41,166 nucleotides of DNA, taken from contig JADFJT010000011.1 in assembly GCA_022566015.1 (NCBI GenBank), positions 1-41,166 of the forward strand, in the 5' to 3' direction. A model generated the notes under the pieces. It was not told the DNA's origin. It did no database searches and saw only the letters and a program-made list of their open reading frames with translations. This document shows, piece after piece, positions 31,250 to 39,675 of the stretch. The translations under genes and the position numbers were made by a program. The stretch comes from Pseudomonadota bacterium (GTDB lineage: Bacteria; Pseudomonadota; Gammaproteobacteria; GCA-001735895). Every line of letters starts with the position of its first letter. Position 1 is the first letter of the stretch.

Positions 31250-32053
31250 ATGACAGCAAAATGTTCGAACTCCCTACAAAGTCAGGTAGTACTGGTGACC
31301 GCCGGTGGATCCGGTATCGGTCGCGTCATTAGCGAGTCCTATTTGTCGCTCGGTGCCAGGGTTCATATATGTGATATATCGCAGACAATGCTCGATCAGT
31401 GTCGGCTTGCAAACCCAGATTTAACCATCAGCCTCTGCGATGTTTCCGATCCTGCGCAGGTGGAGGCGCTGTTTGCTGCAATCGAGTCTATTTATGGTCG
31501 GCTCGATATATTGATTAATAATGCGGGTATCGCCGGGCCGACAGCTATTGTCGAAGAAATTGAAATCGAAGCCTGGCGGCAAACTATCGATATCGATCTC
31601 TGCGGTACTTTTTATGTCACTCGGCTGGCTGTACCGATGCTGAAGCGCAATGGCGGCGGTTCAATCGTCAATATGTCTTCTTCCGCGGGGCTATTGGGTT
31701 GCCCGTCGCGATCTCCCTATGTCGCTTCGAAGTGGGCGATTGTCGGGCTCACCAAAACCTGGGCGATGGAACTCGGGCCGTTTAATATTCGAGTTAACGC
31801 AATATGCCCTGGCAGCGTTGAAGGGCCCCGAATCGATAGCGTAATCGAACGCGATGCGGCCGAAAGGGGCGTGTCAGCCAAAAAAATTCGTGACGTCTAT
31901 GAAAGACAAAGCTCGTTGCGAAAATTAATCAGTGCGCAAGATGTAGCCAATATGGCAACGTTTCTGAGTTCTGACGCGGCTGCCAGTATATCGGGGCAGG
32001 CCATGAGTGTTGACGGACATACTGAAAGTTTATCTAATTGGTTAGACGCTTAA
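31250..32053 (+). CDS. SDR family oxidoreductase
   Basis: VVLVTAGGSGIGRVISES, ILINNAGIAGPT, S..Y..SKWA motif (YVASKWAIVGLTK), C-terminal SGQAMSVDGH. Confidence 0.92.
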   Translation: MTAKCSNSLQSQVVLVTAGGSGIGRVISESYLSLGARVHICDISQTMLDQCRLANPDLTISLCDVSDPAQVEALFAAIESIYGRLDILINNAGIAGPTAIVEEIEIEAWRQTIDIDLCGTFYVTRLAVPMLKRNGGGSIVNMSSSAGLLGCPSRSPYVASKWAIVGLTKTWAMELGPFNIRVNAICPGSVEGPRIDSVIERDAAERGVSAKKIRDVYERQSSLRKLISAQDVANMATFLSSDAAASISGQAMSVDGHTESLSNWLDA

Positions 32054-32094
32054 CTGACGATTAAAAATTGTAGAATTCCAGGGAAAAATGAGTC

Positions 32095-33096
32095 ATGAAC
32101 GAAAAAACAAAAATGTACGCGGTCTGGTTCGAGAAATTTGGATCGGCAAATGAAACCCTGATCTTTGGTGAATTACCAAAACCGCAAGTTGCGGCGGGTG
32201 AGGTTCTGATACGAATGAAAACCACCGGTGTCAATCCATCCGATGTAAAAAAACGGGCGGGGTCGGCACCGAATTTACTGGATGATGGCCCGGTCATACC
32301 GCATAGCGATGGTGCCGGCGTTATCGAAGCAGTGGGCGCAGGTGTCACCGAGCAGCGCATAGGCGAACGAGTTTGGGTGTACCAGGCACAATTCGGGCGT
32401 AGTTTTGGCAGTGCAGCCGAGTACCTGGCTATCGATGCGTCGCGTGCGGCGGTCCTGCCGGAAAACGTGTCATTTGAAGTAGGAGCCTGCCTGGGTATTC
32501 CGGTGATGACTGCGCATCGATGCGTGTTCGCCGATGGTTCGGTCGAGGGTAAAACGCTGTTAGTAACCGGCGGTGCAGGGCGGGTCGGATACTACGCGAT
32601 ACAGTGGGCAAAACAGGCCGGTGCGAGGGTGATTACGACGGCCAGCAACGATGCCGATAAAACTATCTGTGAAAATGTGGGTGCCGATCTGGTGGTGAAT
32701 CATCGTGAAGAAAACTGGAGCGAAGCCTTATTGGCATTGAATGATAGCGAAAAAGTAGATCGTGTAATCGATGTCGAATTTGGTGCTAATCTGGCTGAAG
32801 TGTTGAAAGTAATACGCGTTGGTGGAGAGATCGTTACCTACTCCTCCACTCAGGTCAGCCAACCACAACTGCCGTTTGGACAAATGTTGTACCTGGACTT
32901 GATTATTCGACTGGTTATTGTCTATGCGATGCCCGAGACCGCCAAGCAAGCGGCAATTGTCGATATTAATGACAAGCTTGCGAAAGGAGAATTACAGCAT
33001 CGCCTCGCACATGTGCTGGATTTTGACGATATGGTCAAAGCTCACGAGCTGATCGAGCAAGGTGGTTTCGGTGGTTGTGTGGTAGTACGAACTTAA
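32095..33096 (+). CDS. NADPH:quinone reductase-like (MDR family) oxidoreductase
   Basis: MYAVWFEKFGSANETLIFGELPKPQVAAGEVLIRMKTTGVNPSDVKKR ... VTGGAGRVGYYAIQWAKQAGARVI. Confidence 0.92.
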   Translation: MNEKTKMYAVWFEKFGSANETLIFGELPKPQVAAGEVLIRMKTTGVNPSDVKKRAGSAPNLLDDGPVIPHSDGAGVIEAVGAGVTEQRIGERVWVYQAQFGRSFGSAAEYLAIDASRAAVLPENVSFEVGACLGIPVMTAHRCVFADGSVEGKTLLVTGGAGRVGYYAIQWAKQAGARVITTASNDADKTICENVGADLVVNHREENWSEALLALNDSEKVDRVIDVEFGANLAEVLKVIRVGGEIVTYSSTQVSQPQLPFGQMLYLDLIIRLVIVYAMPETAKQAAIVDINDKLAKGELQHRLAHVLDFDDMVKAHELIEQGGFGGCVVVRT

Positions 33097-33149
33097 TAAC
33101 GCTGCTGCTGTCGTCGTATCATCGACGATTCTGTACCACACCTTTTCAT

Positions 33150-33430
33150 TGCTGTCCGGTTAACCCAACAATCGTCACTGCTATCCGGTTAACTCAACAA
33201 TCGTCATTCCTGTCCGGTTAACCCAACAACCGTCATTCCGGTATGTTTTTAGCCGGAATCTAGTGTCTTAATACTCAGTTCTATCAATGAGCTGCATGAG
33301 ATTCCCGCTTCGGCAACTGCTCCTGCGTTGCTCTACCTCCTGCATCCATGCAGTCGTGCGCGGCGGTCCGACGTATCGGAATGACGAATTCTTTTTCGAC
33401 AAATGCCCTCCCAATAATTCATGTCTAAAC
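33150..33430. repeat. Intergenic dispersed repeat copy 2 with tandem 5' units and a nested insertion
   Basis: Three tandem about 30-bp units (CTGTCCGGTTAACCCAACAATCGTCA...), then the same block as 8751-8830 (CATTCCGGTATGTTTTTAGCCGGAATCTAGTGTCTTAATACTCAGTTCTATCAATGAGCTGCATGAGATTCCCGC), then about 60 bp not in copy 1, then GGAATGACGAAT...ATTCATGTCTAAA shared again. Confidence 0.85.
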
Positions 33431-33451
33431 TGACACGAGGCTAAGTGTGGC

Positions 33452-33769
33452 TCATCCAGCTAGCAGTATCCGAAGTACCACAACCGAGCCCACACCGCCA
33501 AAAACAGCAAATATAAAGGGAAGTCTGCTGGCAAGAATCAACGTGATGAGCGAAGCAATCGTTTCTGCGGGGCCGGTGGCAAAAACCGTCGGCACGATGA
33601 TCGCAATCAAAACCGAACCGGGTACTGCTTCGAGCGCAGCTTTTGTACGCCCTTCGATCGCGAAGCTGCGAGCCAGCACGAATCCGCTTACACGGGTCAA
33701 TATGGTCACAAATGCCATGCCTATAATGGCTAAAAATACGTATGGATCGACCGATAGCATCTCACTCAT
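33452..33769 (-). CDS. azlD: AzlD family branched-chain amino acid export subunit
   Basis: Small multi-TM protein (YVFLAIIGMAFVTILTRVSGF); overlaps azlC. Confidence 0.85.
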   Translation of the reverse strand: MSEMLSVDPYVFLAIIGMAFVTILTRVSGFVLARSFAIEGRTKAALEAVPGSVLIAIIVPTVFATGPAETIASLITLILASRLPFIFAVFGGVGSVVVLRILLAG

Positions 33770-34527
33770 GACGACTCCTGGTCTGACGCTATGTCCTCAC
33801 TTACGGCAGCGTATTTCGCCTTCAGAAAGCCATATTGCGAGGCTCCCACGATCGCACCCGACAGGGCACCGACAAGAATTGGCCAGGGTCCGTGCCAGGT
33901 AGTATCTACTGCCAGGGCCGTGAGCGCCGCGGTTATCCAGGGTAAAACGGAGGATCGTCCATTCCATAATCCGACCAACAAAGCCAGAAACACCGCAGTA
34001 AATGCAAAATCTGCCCCAAACTGCGCCGGGTCGCCGATGCTACGGCCAATCGCGTGTCCGGTGAGTGTGCTGGTAATCCAGGTCAGATAAAATGGTAGCG
34101 CGATACCAAAGTAAAATGAGGGTCGCAATTCCGTTCTTTGAGCTCGGGTCAAGGCCACTGCCCAAATTTCATCGGCGAGGAACAATAGTGCGATAAAGCT
34201 GTATTGTTTTGGCCAGTGATAAATCGCAGGAGTAATCGCAGCGCTCATCAGTATATGGCGAAGGTTGACGATTAATGTGGTAAAAACGATAACTGAGATA
34301 GCGAGCGGTGTGCCCCACATTTCCAGCGCTATAAACTGGGCGGAACCTGCAAAAACCAGTGCGCTGAATAAAAAAGTTTCTGTAAATGTCAGGCCTTTCT
34401 CGGCTGCGAGAACGCCGACTACCATGCCGACCGCGAATATACTCAGGGTTATCGGTAACGAGGTCGCGGCCCCCAGGTAAAACTGGTTGCCACTAGACCC
34501 GTATTGTGAAAGTTTTGATCCAGTCAT
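33766..34527 (-). CDS. azlC: AzlC family branched-chain amino acid export permease
   Basis: GMVVGVLAAEKGLTFTETFLFSALVFAGSAQFIALEMW ... NLRHILMSAA ... DEIWAV. Confidence 0.9.
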   Translation of the reverse strand: MTGSKLSQYGSSGNQFYLGAATSLPITLSIFAVGMVVGVLAAEKGLTFTETFLFSALVFAGSAQFIALEMWGTPLAISVIVFTTLIVNLRHILMSAAITPAIYHWPKQYSFIALLFLADEIWAVALTRAQRTELRPSFYFGIALPFYLTWITSTLTGHAIGRSIGDPAQFGADFAFTAVFLALLVGLWNGRSSVLPWITAALTALAVDTTWHGPWPILVGALSGAIVGASQYGFLKAKYAAVSEDIASDQESS

Positions 34528-34592
34528 CTAGTCAATTTTGCTGCCATACATTGTGTTAATCTCAAAACGAAGTTATTCAACAATTGTAATAA

Positions 34593-34970
34593 ATGGCTAA
34601 AGAATATTTACAACAGTTAGTTAAATTTATCGATCAGGTTGGTGACGGAAGATACGATAATATCGAACTGGAATGTAAGCATTTTTTCAGCGGTGCGGCA
34701 TTGTACGCGAATAACAGAATTTGTATTACATTGACCCCGGTCGGGCTAGGCGTAAAATTGCCGCCGCGATCAAGGGAACAACTATTGGCCAATGAAAAAG
34801 CCATCGCCTTAAAATACTTCTCGAAAGCACCCGTAAAAAAAGATTATGTCCTGTTTCCCGATGGCGTGAAAACGAGATACAAGTTGATCGATCAATATGT
34901 GAGGGAGGGAATCGACTATGTGCTTAGCTTGCCCGATCCAAAAAGCAACCGGATTACCGTGAAAAAATAA
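34593..34970 (+). CDS. TfoX/Sxy N-terminal-domain-like protein
   Basis: KHFFSGAALYANNRICITLTPVGLGVKLPPRSREQLLA ... KDYVLFPDGV resembles TfoX_N (MFGG..ly...fa.). Confidence 0.65.
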   Translation: MAKEYLQQLVKFIDQVGDGRYDNIELECKHFFSGAALYANNRICITLTPVGLGVKLPPRSREQLLANEKAIALKYFSKAPVKKDYVLFPDGVKTRYKLIDQYVREGIDYVLSLPDPKSNRITVKK

Positions 34971-34988
34971 AAATCAGGCGTTAATTAA

Positions 34989-35457
34989 ATGACAAACTTC
35001 GAACTGGCCCAGTTAAACATCGCTCGAATGGTCGCACCGCTCGAGTCGCCAGAAATGTCAGAATTTGTCGATAATCTCGGCCCCATCAATGCACTCGCGG
35101 AACAATCTCCGGGGTACGTCTGGCGACTCCAGACCGAAGAGGGTGATGCCACGGCCATGCGGCCATTCGGTGACGATTGGCTAGTCAATATGTCGGTATG
35201 GGCGGATGTCAAGTCTCTAAAGAACTTCGTGTACCAATCCGCTCACGTAGAAATTATACATCGCCGTAGAGAATGGTTTGTGAAAATACCTGAGGTATTT
35301 ATGGTGGATCCCAAAGGGACATATTCCAACTATCGAGGAAGCTAAACAAAGGCTTGATCAATTGCGTGTCGCTGGACCCGGCCCAGAAGCATTTAGTTTC
35401 AGGAATGTTTATCCTGTACCGGAGCCTCACCAGGCCATAGTCGAGGCAGGTTGTTAA
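34989..35457 (+). pseudogene. DUF3291-like protein, frameshifted near 35301
   Basis: Frame 1: FELAQLNIARMVAPLESPEMSEFVDNLGPINALAEQSPGYVWRL...WFVKIPEVF; frame 2 from 35302: WWIPKGHIPTIEEAKQRLDQLRVAGPGPEAFSFRNVYPVPEPHQAIVEAGC, stop at 35455-35457. Both halves match the DUF3291 layout. Confidence 0.8.
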
Positions 35458-35519
35458 AGTAACTCGAAGCTCTTTGGTGAATTTGTCGGAGTCGACCGAC
35501 CCCGACAATCCAGATTCTT

Positions 35520-36194
35520 TTATCCGTCGGAAATCGGAAACAAAGAAATTTCGACGCGTCGATTAAGCGCTCTTCCAGCGGAAGTGCCGTTGTCGGAGAC
35601 AGGTTGCATTTCACCGAAGCCGATTGTTTCGATACGAGCTGCAGCAACGCCTTTTTGTAGCAGGTAGTCTGCTACTGCTTTGGCTCGGCGCTCTGATAGT
35701 GACTGGTTAGAGCTATCTGATCCCTGCGAGTCGGTATGCCCAGCCGATACGATGATGGTTTTTTCAAATTCCTGCACCACTAGTACAACCGAATCCATCA
35801 CTTTGAAAAAGCTGTCGCTCAGGGTGGACCCGCCTGACGCGAAAGTGATATTACTGGGCATGATTAAATTAATATTGTCGCCATCACGTTCGACACTGAC
35901 GCCGGTATCACGCAGTTGTTTGCGCAGTTTGGCTTCCTGGGTGTCCATGTAATAGCCGACGCCTCCGCCAGCGATCGCACCGATACCTGCAGCTTTCAGC
36001 ATCGCTTTTTTGCGTTCGCTACTACTTTTATCCTTGTTTTTTAAATAAGCGAATACCGCGCCGATACTCGCACCGATTCCGGCACCCTTGGCAGTACTGG
36101 AGGTTTTTGACTCACCGGTATAGGCGTCAAATGTTTCGCAACCCGACAAAGCCAGAATGCTGGCGGTAGTAATTGAAATAATCAGTTTTCTCAT
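35520..36194 (-). CDS. OmpA-family outer membrane lipoprotein with glycine-zipper region
   Basis: Lipobox LALSGC; GAGIGASIGAVFAYLKNKDK glycine zipper; OmpA-C motif SAGHTDSQGSDSSNQSLSERRAKAVADYLLQKGVAAARIETIGFGEMQPVSDNGTSAGRALNRRVEI. Confidence 0.93.
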   Translation of the reverse strand: MRKLIISITTASILALSGCETFDAYTGESKTSSTAKGAGIGASIGAVFAYLKNKDKSSSERKKAMLKAAGIGAIAGGGVGYYMDTQEAKLRKQLRDTGVSVERDGDNINLIMPSNITFASGGSTLSDSFFKVMDSVVLVVQEFEKTIIVSAGHTDSQGSDSSNQSLSERRAKAVADYLLQKGVAAARIETIGFGEMQPVSDNGTSAGRALNRRVEISLFPISDG

Positions 36195-36352
36195 TGGTAT
36201 TGACCTTAATTTAGACGGTTAGGGATAGCAGTTACACTGCTAGTATCGTCCATTATAATAGAAAATGATTTTATGGTACCCAAATTAGTTACCTATTGGC
36301 GAAGACCTCCAGGTTGACCCTGTCCCTACCAGGCAAAGAGCATCACAATTCA

Positions 36353-36370
36353 TTGTGACAATTTTGTGAT
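36353..36370 (+). promoter_or_regulatory. Putative response-regulator box (direct heptamer repeat, 11-bp period) upstream of the response regulator gene
   Basis: TTGTGAC (36353-36359) and TTGTGAT (36364-36370); possible -10 TAGACT at 36381-36386. Confidence 0.55.
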
Positions 36371-36412
36371 ATCTGAGTGCTAGACTAAATATTAGGATAA
36401 CGACTACATAAT

Positions 36413-37135
36413 GTGCAGAAAAACGTACTTTTAATAGAAGATAATCGCGATATCGCAAATCTGGTGATGATCAATCTGCGTGGCAAGCACATGCACGTGG
36501 ATCATGCGAGCGATGGTGAAGTCGGGTTAAAAAAAGCTTTAACTGGAAATTACCAACTGGTGATCCTGGACCTGATGCTACCCGGAATGGATGGACTGGA
36601 TGTTTGCAGGACCATGCGAAGTGAAAAAGTTTTTACACCGGTTTTAATGCTGACTGCAAAAACCGCAGAACTGGATCGAGTACTGGGGCTGGAAGTGGGT
36701 GCCGATGATTACCTGAGCAAACCGTTTAGCGTTCCCGAACTGGTGGCGAGAGTGAACGCGATGATACGGCGCTCGGGCCAGTATAAATCCCTGTCAACCA
36801 GTGAAGAAGGCGAAATACTCGCAGTCGGAGAACTGTCCATCGATCCAGCCAGGCGGCAGGTGAAATGCGGAGATAAAGAAATAGAAATAACCGCGAAAGA
36901 ATTCGACCTTCTATGGCATTTTGCCAGCCATCCCGGCCGGGTTTATACACGAGTCCAGTTACTCGACCAGGTTTGGGGCTATAGCCACGACGGATACGAG
37001 CATACGGTTAACTCTCATATCAATCGCCTGCGTGCAAAGATTGAAGCCGATCCGGCTAACCCCCGTTACGTGATTACCGTGTGGGGCGTTGGTTACAAAT
37101 TTAGCACCGAAGAATCCCGGGAGAACCAGACCTGA
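36413..37135 (+). CDS. OmpR/PhoB-family response regulator
   Basis: Receiver domain (VLLIEDNRDI, LVILDLMLPGMDGLDV, VLMLTAKT, GADDYLSKPFSVPEL) plus winged-helix C-terminal domain (LLDQVWGYSHDGYEHTVNSHINRLRAKIE). Confidence 0.95.
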   Translation: MQKNVLLIEDNRDIANLVMINLRGKHMHVDHASDGEVGLKKALTGNYQLVILDLMLPGMDGLDVCRTMRSEKVFTPVLMLTAKTAELDRVLGLEVGADDYLSKPFSVPELVARVNAMIRRSGQYKSLSTSEEGEILAVGELSIDPARRQVKCGDKEIEITAKEFDLLWHFASHPGRVYTRVQLLDQVWGYSHDGYEHTVNSHINRLRAKIEADPANPRYVITVWGVGYKFSTEESRENQT

Positions 37136-38616
37136 TGTTTCGGACACTTTATAGCCGACTGGCCTTGACGCTGTTTGTATTGCTTTGCCTGGTTGGACTC
37201 ACGTTAAATCAGCTCATACGGCACTCGACTAACATGTACCAACAGGAAGTCGCGCAGAAATTGAATAGCAAACTTGCGTTCAATATTGCATCGGATCGAA
37301 TGCTCATTCGAAACCAGGTCATCGATCGAGAGGCAATGAATGATTTGTTTCAGCAATCGATGGTGGTTAATCCCAGTATCGAATTATATTTGCTCGATCC
37401 CCAGGGAAAGGTTCTTGGATTTACCGCAGCCGAAGGTAAGGTCAAGCGTATCGAAGTCGACCTGGGACCGGTACTTCAATTCCTGGAAAATCCATCGAAG
37501 TTCCCGGTAGAGGGCGACGACCCGCGTGACCCGGATGGTAGCAAGGTGTTTTCGGCCGCAAAAATTGAAGACGAGAATGGTTTGCAGGGATATTTGTACA
37601 TCGTTTTGGGAGGTGAAAAATATGACGACATAGTGGCGCTACTGCGAGACAGCTACATCCTGGACTCTGCCTTGCTAGTACTGTTCGTGGCTATGGTAGC
37701 CGCGCTTGTTGCTGGTTTGATAATATTTTCTCTGCTCACCAAACGCTTACGAATTCTTGGCAACGTAATGCGTAGCCATGCGGCTCAATCGGGTAATGAA
37801 GAGGAAGCGATAAAATACCCCTTTGTCGGTCGGTCAAGAGATGAGATTGACGAGCTGGGTCAGCAATTTAATCTGATGGCGGACAAGATCAATGATCAAA
37901 TTCAGCAACTCCGACGCATGGACGGCATGCGCCGGGAAATGGTTGCCAATGTTTCGCATGATTTACGCACACCGCTGACCACCATGCGTGGTTATCTTGA
38001 GACGTTATTGATAAAAAATAACGAATTATCATCCGCCGAGAAAACCCAGTATCTGGAGACGGCATTACTCCATAGCGAACGCCTCGGTAAGTTGGTAGAG
38101 GAACTTTTTGAACTGGCGCGCCTTGATTCCTGCGAATCGGTAGTCTATTCGGAACCCTTCTCGATGGCGGAACTGGTGCAGGACGTGACCCAGTCCTTTC
38201 AACTACGCGCCCAGCAAAAATCGATTCAACTCAATGCCAGCCTGGAACAACGCTTACCGTTGATTTATGGTGATATCGCGATGATGCAGCGTGTACTGGA
38301 GAATTTGCTCGAAAACGGCTTGCGTCACACGCCCGAAGGCGGTCGTATTAGCATTACAGTTGATGTCGACTCGGGACAGGTGGTAGTGAAGATTTCTGAT
38401 ACCGGTTGTGGTATCTCAGGAGAGGATGTACCCCATATTTTTGAGCGATTTTACCAGCGCGATAAAATTGCTTCGGGCGATAATTCTGGCGCGGGACTCG
38501 GGCTTTCAATCGTGAAACGGATACTCGAATTGCACGGCAGTGTGATCAAAGTCAAAAGCGAGCTGAACCACGGGACGACATTTTCTTTTTCGATGCCTGT
38601 GGGCACGCCTTCGTGA
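37135..38616 (+). CDS. HAMP-containing sensor histidine kinase
   Basis: Two TMs, HAMP, H-box MVANVSHDLRTPLTTMRGYLET, N-box LENLLENGLRHTPEGG, G-boxes DTGCGIS / GAGLGLSIVKRI; start overlaps RR stop. Confidence 0.95.
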   Translation: MFRTLYSRLALTLFVLLCLVGLTLNQLIRHSTNMYQQEVAQKLNSKLAFNIASDRMLIRNQVIDREAMNDLFQQSMVVNPSIELYLLDPQGKVLGFTAAEGKVKRIEVDLGPVLQFLENPSKFPVEGDDPRDPDGSKVFSAAKIEDENGLQGYLYIVLGGEKYDDIVALLRDSYILDSALLVLFVAMVAALVAGLIIFSLLTKRLRILGNVMRSHAAQSGNEEEAIKYPFVGRSRDEIDELGQQFNLMADKINDQIQQLRRMDGMRREMVANVSHDLRTPLTTMRGYLETLLIKNNELSSAEKTQYLETALLHSERLGKLVEELFELARLDSCESVVYSEPFSMAELVQDVTQSFQLRAQQKSIQLNASLEQRLPLIYGDIAMMQRVLENLLENGLRHTPEGGRISITVDVDSGQVVVKISDTGCGISGEDVPHIFERFYQRDKIASGDNSGAGLGLSIVKRILELHGSVIKVKSELNHGTTFSFSMPVGTPS

Positions 38617-38645
38617 CTACACGACACTCTGAAATTAAATTTTCG

Positions 38646-38663
38646 ATGTGACCAAATTGTGAC
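38646..38663 (+). promoter_or_regulatory. Second direct-repeat heptamer pair (11-bp period) just after the histidine kinase gene
   Basis: ATGTGAC (38646-38652) and TTGTGAC (38657-38663). Confidence 0.4.
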
Positions 38664-39096
38664 AATGGCCTGGAGCTCTGCGTCAGTACCCGATTCACCC
38701 TAATCGTGAAGACGAGAGTCTCACAATAAAAACTTCAACGATAATTGGACCCATAGCATTAATCAGCTTAGTGCTTATCTTTACTGAACGGGGGATGAGA
38801 TTTTAGTGCCGACAGGATAGGCGGCCTCGGGGCGTATTTTTGTCGCTATCTATTCCTTTTGATCGCCCTGTAATTCGGCCATTTCCAGATATTCACTCGG
38901 TCAATTGCTGGTTGTATCGCCAGATCATCACACAATGTTTGATGAGCATTCAGCTCTTCATAGCCCAGGGCTATTCCAAAAAACCGTTGTCGAAAGCCAT
39001 TCGAGTCATTGAAGCCGATAGGCATGACTGGATTCTTTGACCAATTGATGCTCGCCGAATCGATCTCTGTTGTAAATGATGAGGTCCGGCCAAGCA

Positions 39097-39152
39097 GCGT
39101 GACACTTTTGTTACAACACCGCGATATTGGTGTGACATCTTAGTTATATATT
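39097..39152 (+). promoter_or_regulatory. Phased heptamer array plus candidate -10 upstream of the small GG-motif protein gene
   Basis: GCGTGAC (39097), TTGTTAC (39108), degenerate CCGCGAT (39119), GTGTGAC (39130), all in an 11-bp register; AT-rich TATATT 39147-39152 as possible -10. Confidence 0.55.
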
Positions 39153-39249
39153 TATGTTGATGAGGTTACGGCGTAAAGGCCGTCCACTTCGCAAAGGAGG
39201 CCCAGGTTATCCCGGGTTTATTAAATGATCAACAATAAAGGTGTTTAAA

Positions 39250-39576
39250 ATGAAAATGAAATTAGCTTTGTCCGCTGTAGCAACCTGTCTGATTGCTTCC
39301 AGCGCTTTTGCTGGGCCAGTGTCGCTCACTAACGCCCAAATGGATTTAGTTACCGGTGGCGGTGAAAGCTTTGTGTGCCCAGTCATTTCGACCGAGGCGG
39401 TACTCCATAGTCCCAAAGCTGCTGCGCTGCAAGACGGATTATTTTACACCATCCTTGGTCCACATCTATCTGTGCCTGACAGCGCGACCAACACATTGAG
39501 CGACGGTACCTATGGTAGCCCAGGGGACGCATTCGCTTCGCCTGGCGACATAGGCTATACGGCGATCTGGAACTAG
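39250..39576 (+). CDS. Small Sec-exported protein with double-glycine motif (candidate C39 substrate)
   Basis: MKMKLALSAVATCLIASSAFA signal peptide, then GPVSLTNAQMDLVTGG|GESFVCPV... resembling GG-leader LxxxQMxxVxGG. ORF track start at 39241 (GTG) is less likely than ATG 39250. Confidence 0.75.
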   Translation: MKMKLALSAVATCLIASSAFAGPVSLTNAQMDLVTGGGESFVCPVISTEAVLHSPKAAALQDGLFYTILGPHLSVPDSATNTLSDGTYGSPGDAFASPGDIGYTAIWN

Positions 39577-39588
39577 TCGTAAAACTGC

Positions 39589-39624
39589 ACACACGGGAAC
39601 CGATTTGCGTCGGTTCTCGTGTGT
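39589..39624 (+). other. Strong intercistronic RNA hairpin
   Basis: ACACACGGGAACCGA-TTTGCG-TCGGTTCTCGTGTGT: 15-bp stem with one G-T wobble, lacking a downstream T-run. Confidence 0.8.
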
Positions 39625-39675
39625 ATTGTAACGATTCAGTGTCCTATCACTTCAACGAACCGACAACAGGTACCC

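Noticed and set aside
33447-34480. Plus-strand ORFs (151, 99, 71 aa) over azlCD
   Set aside because: Antisense to clear azlD/azlC membrane protein genes; P/S/T-rich shadow translations.
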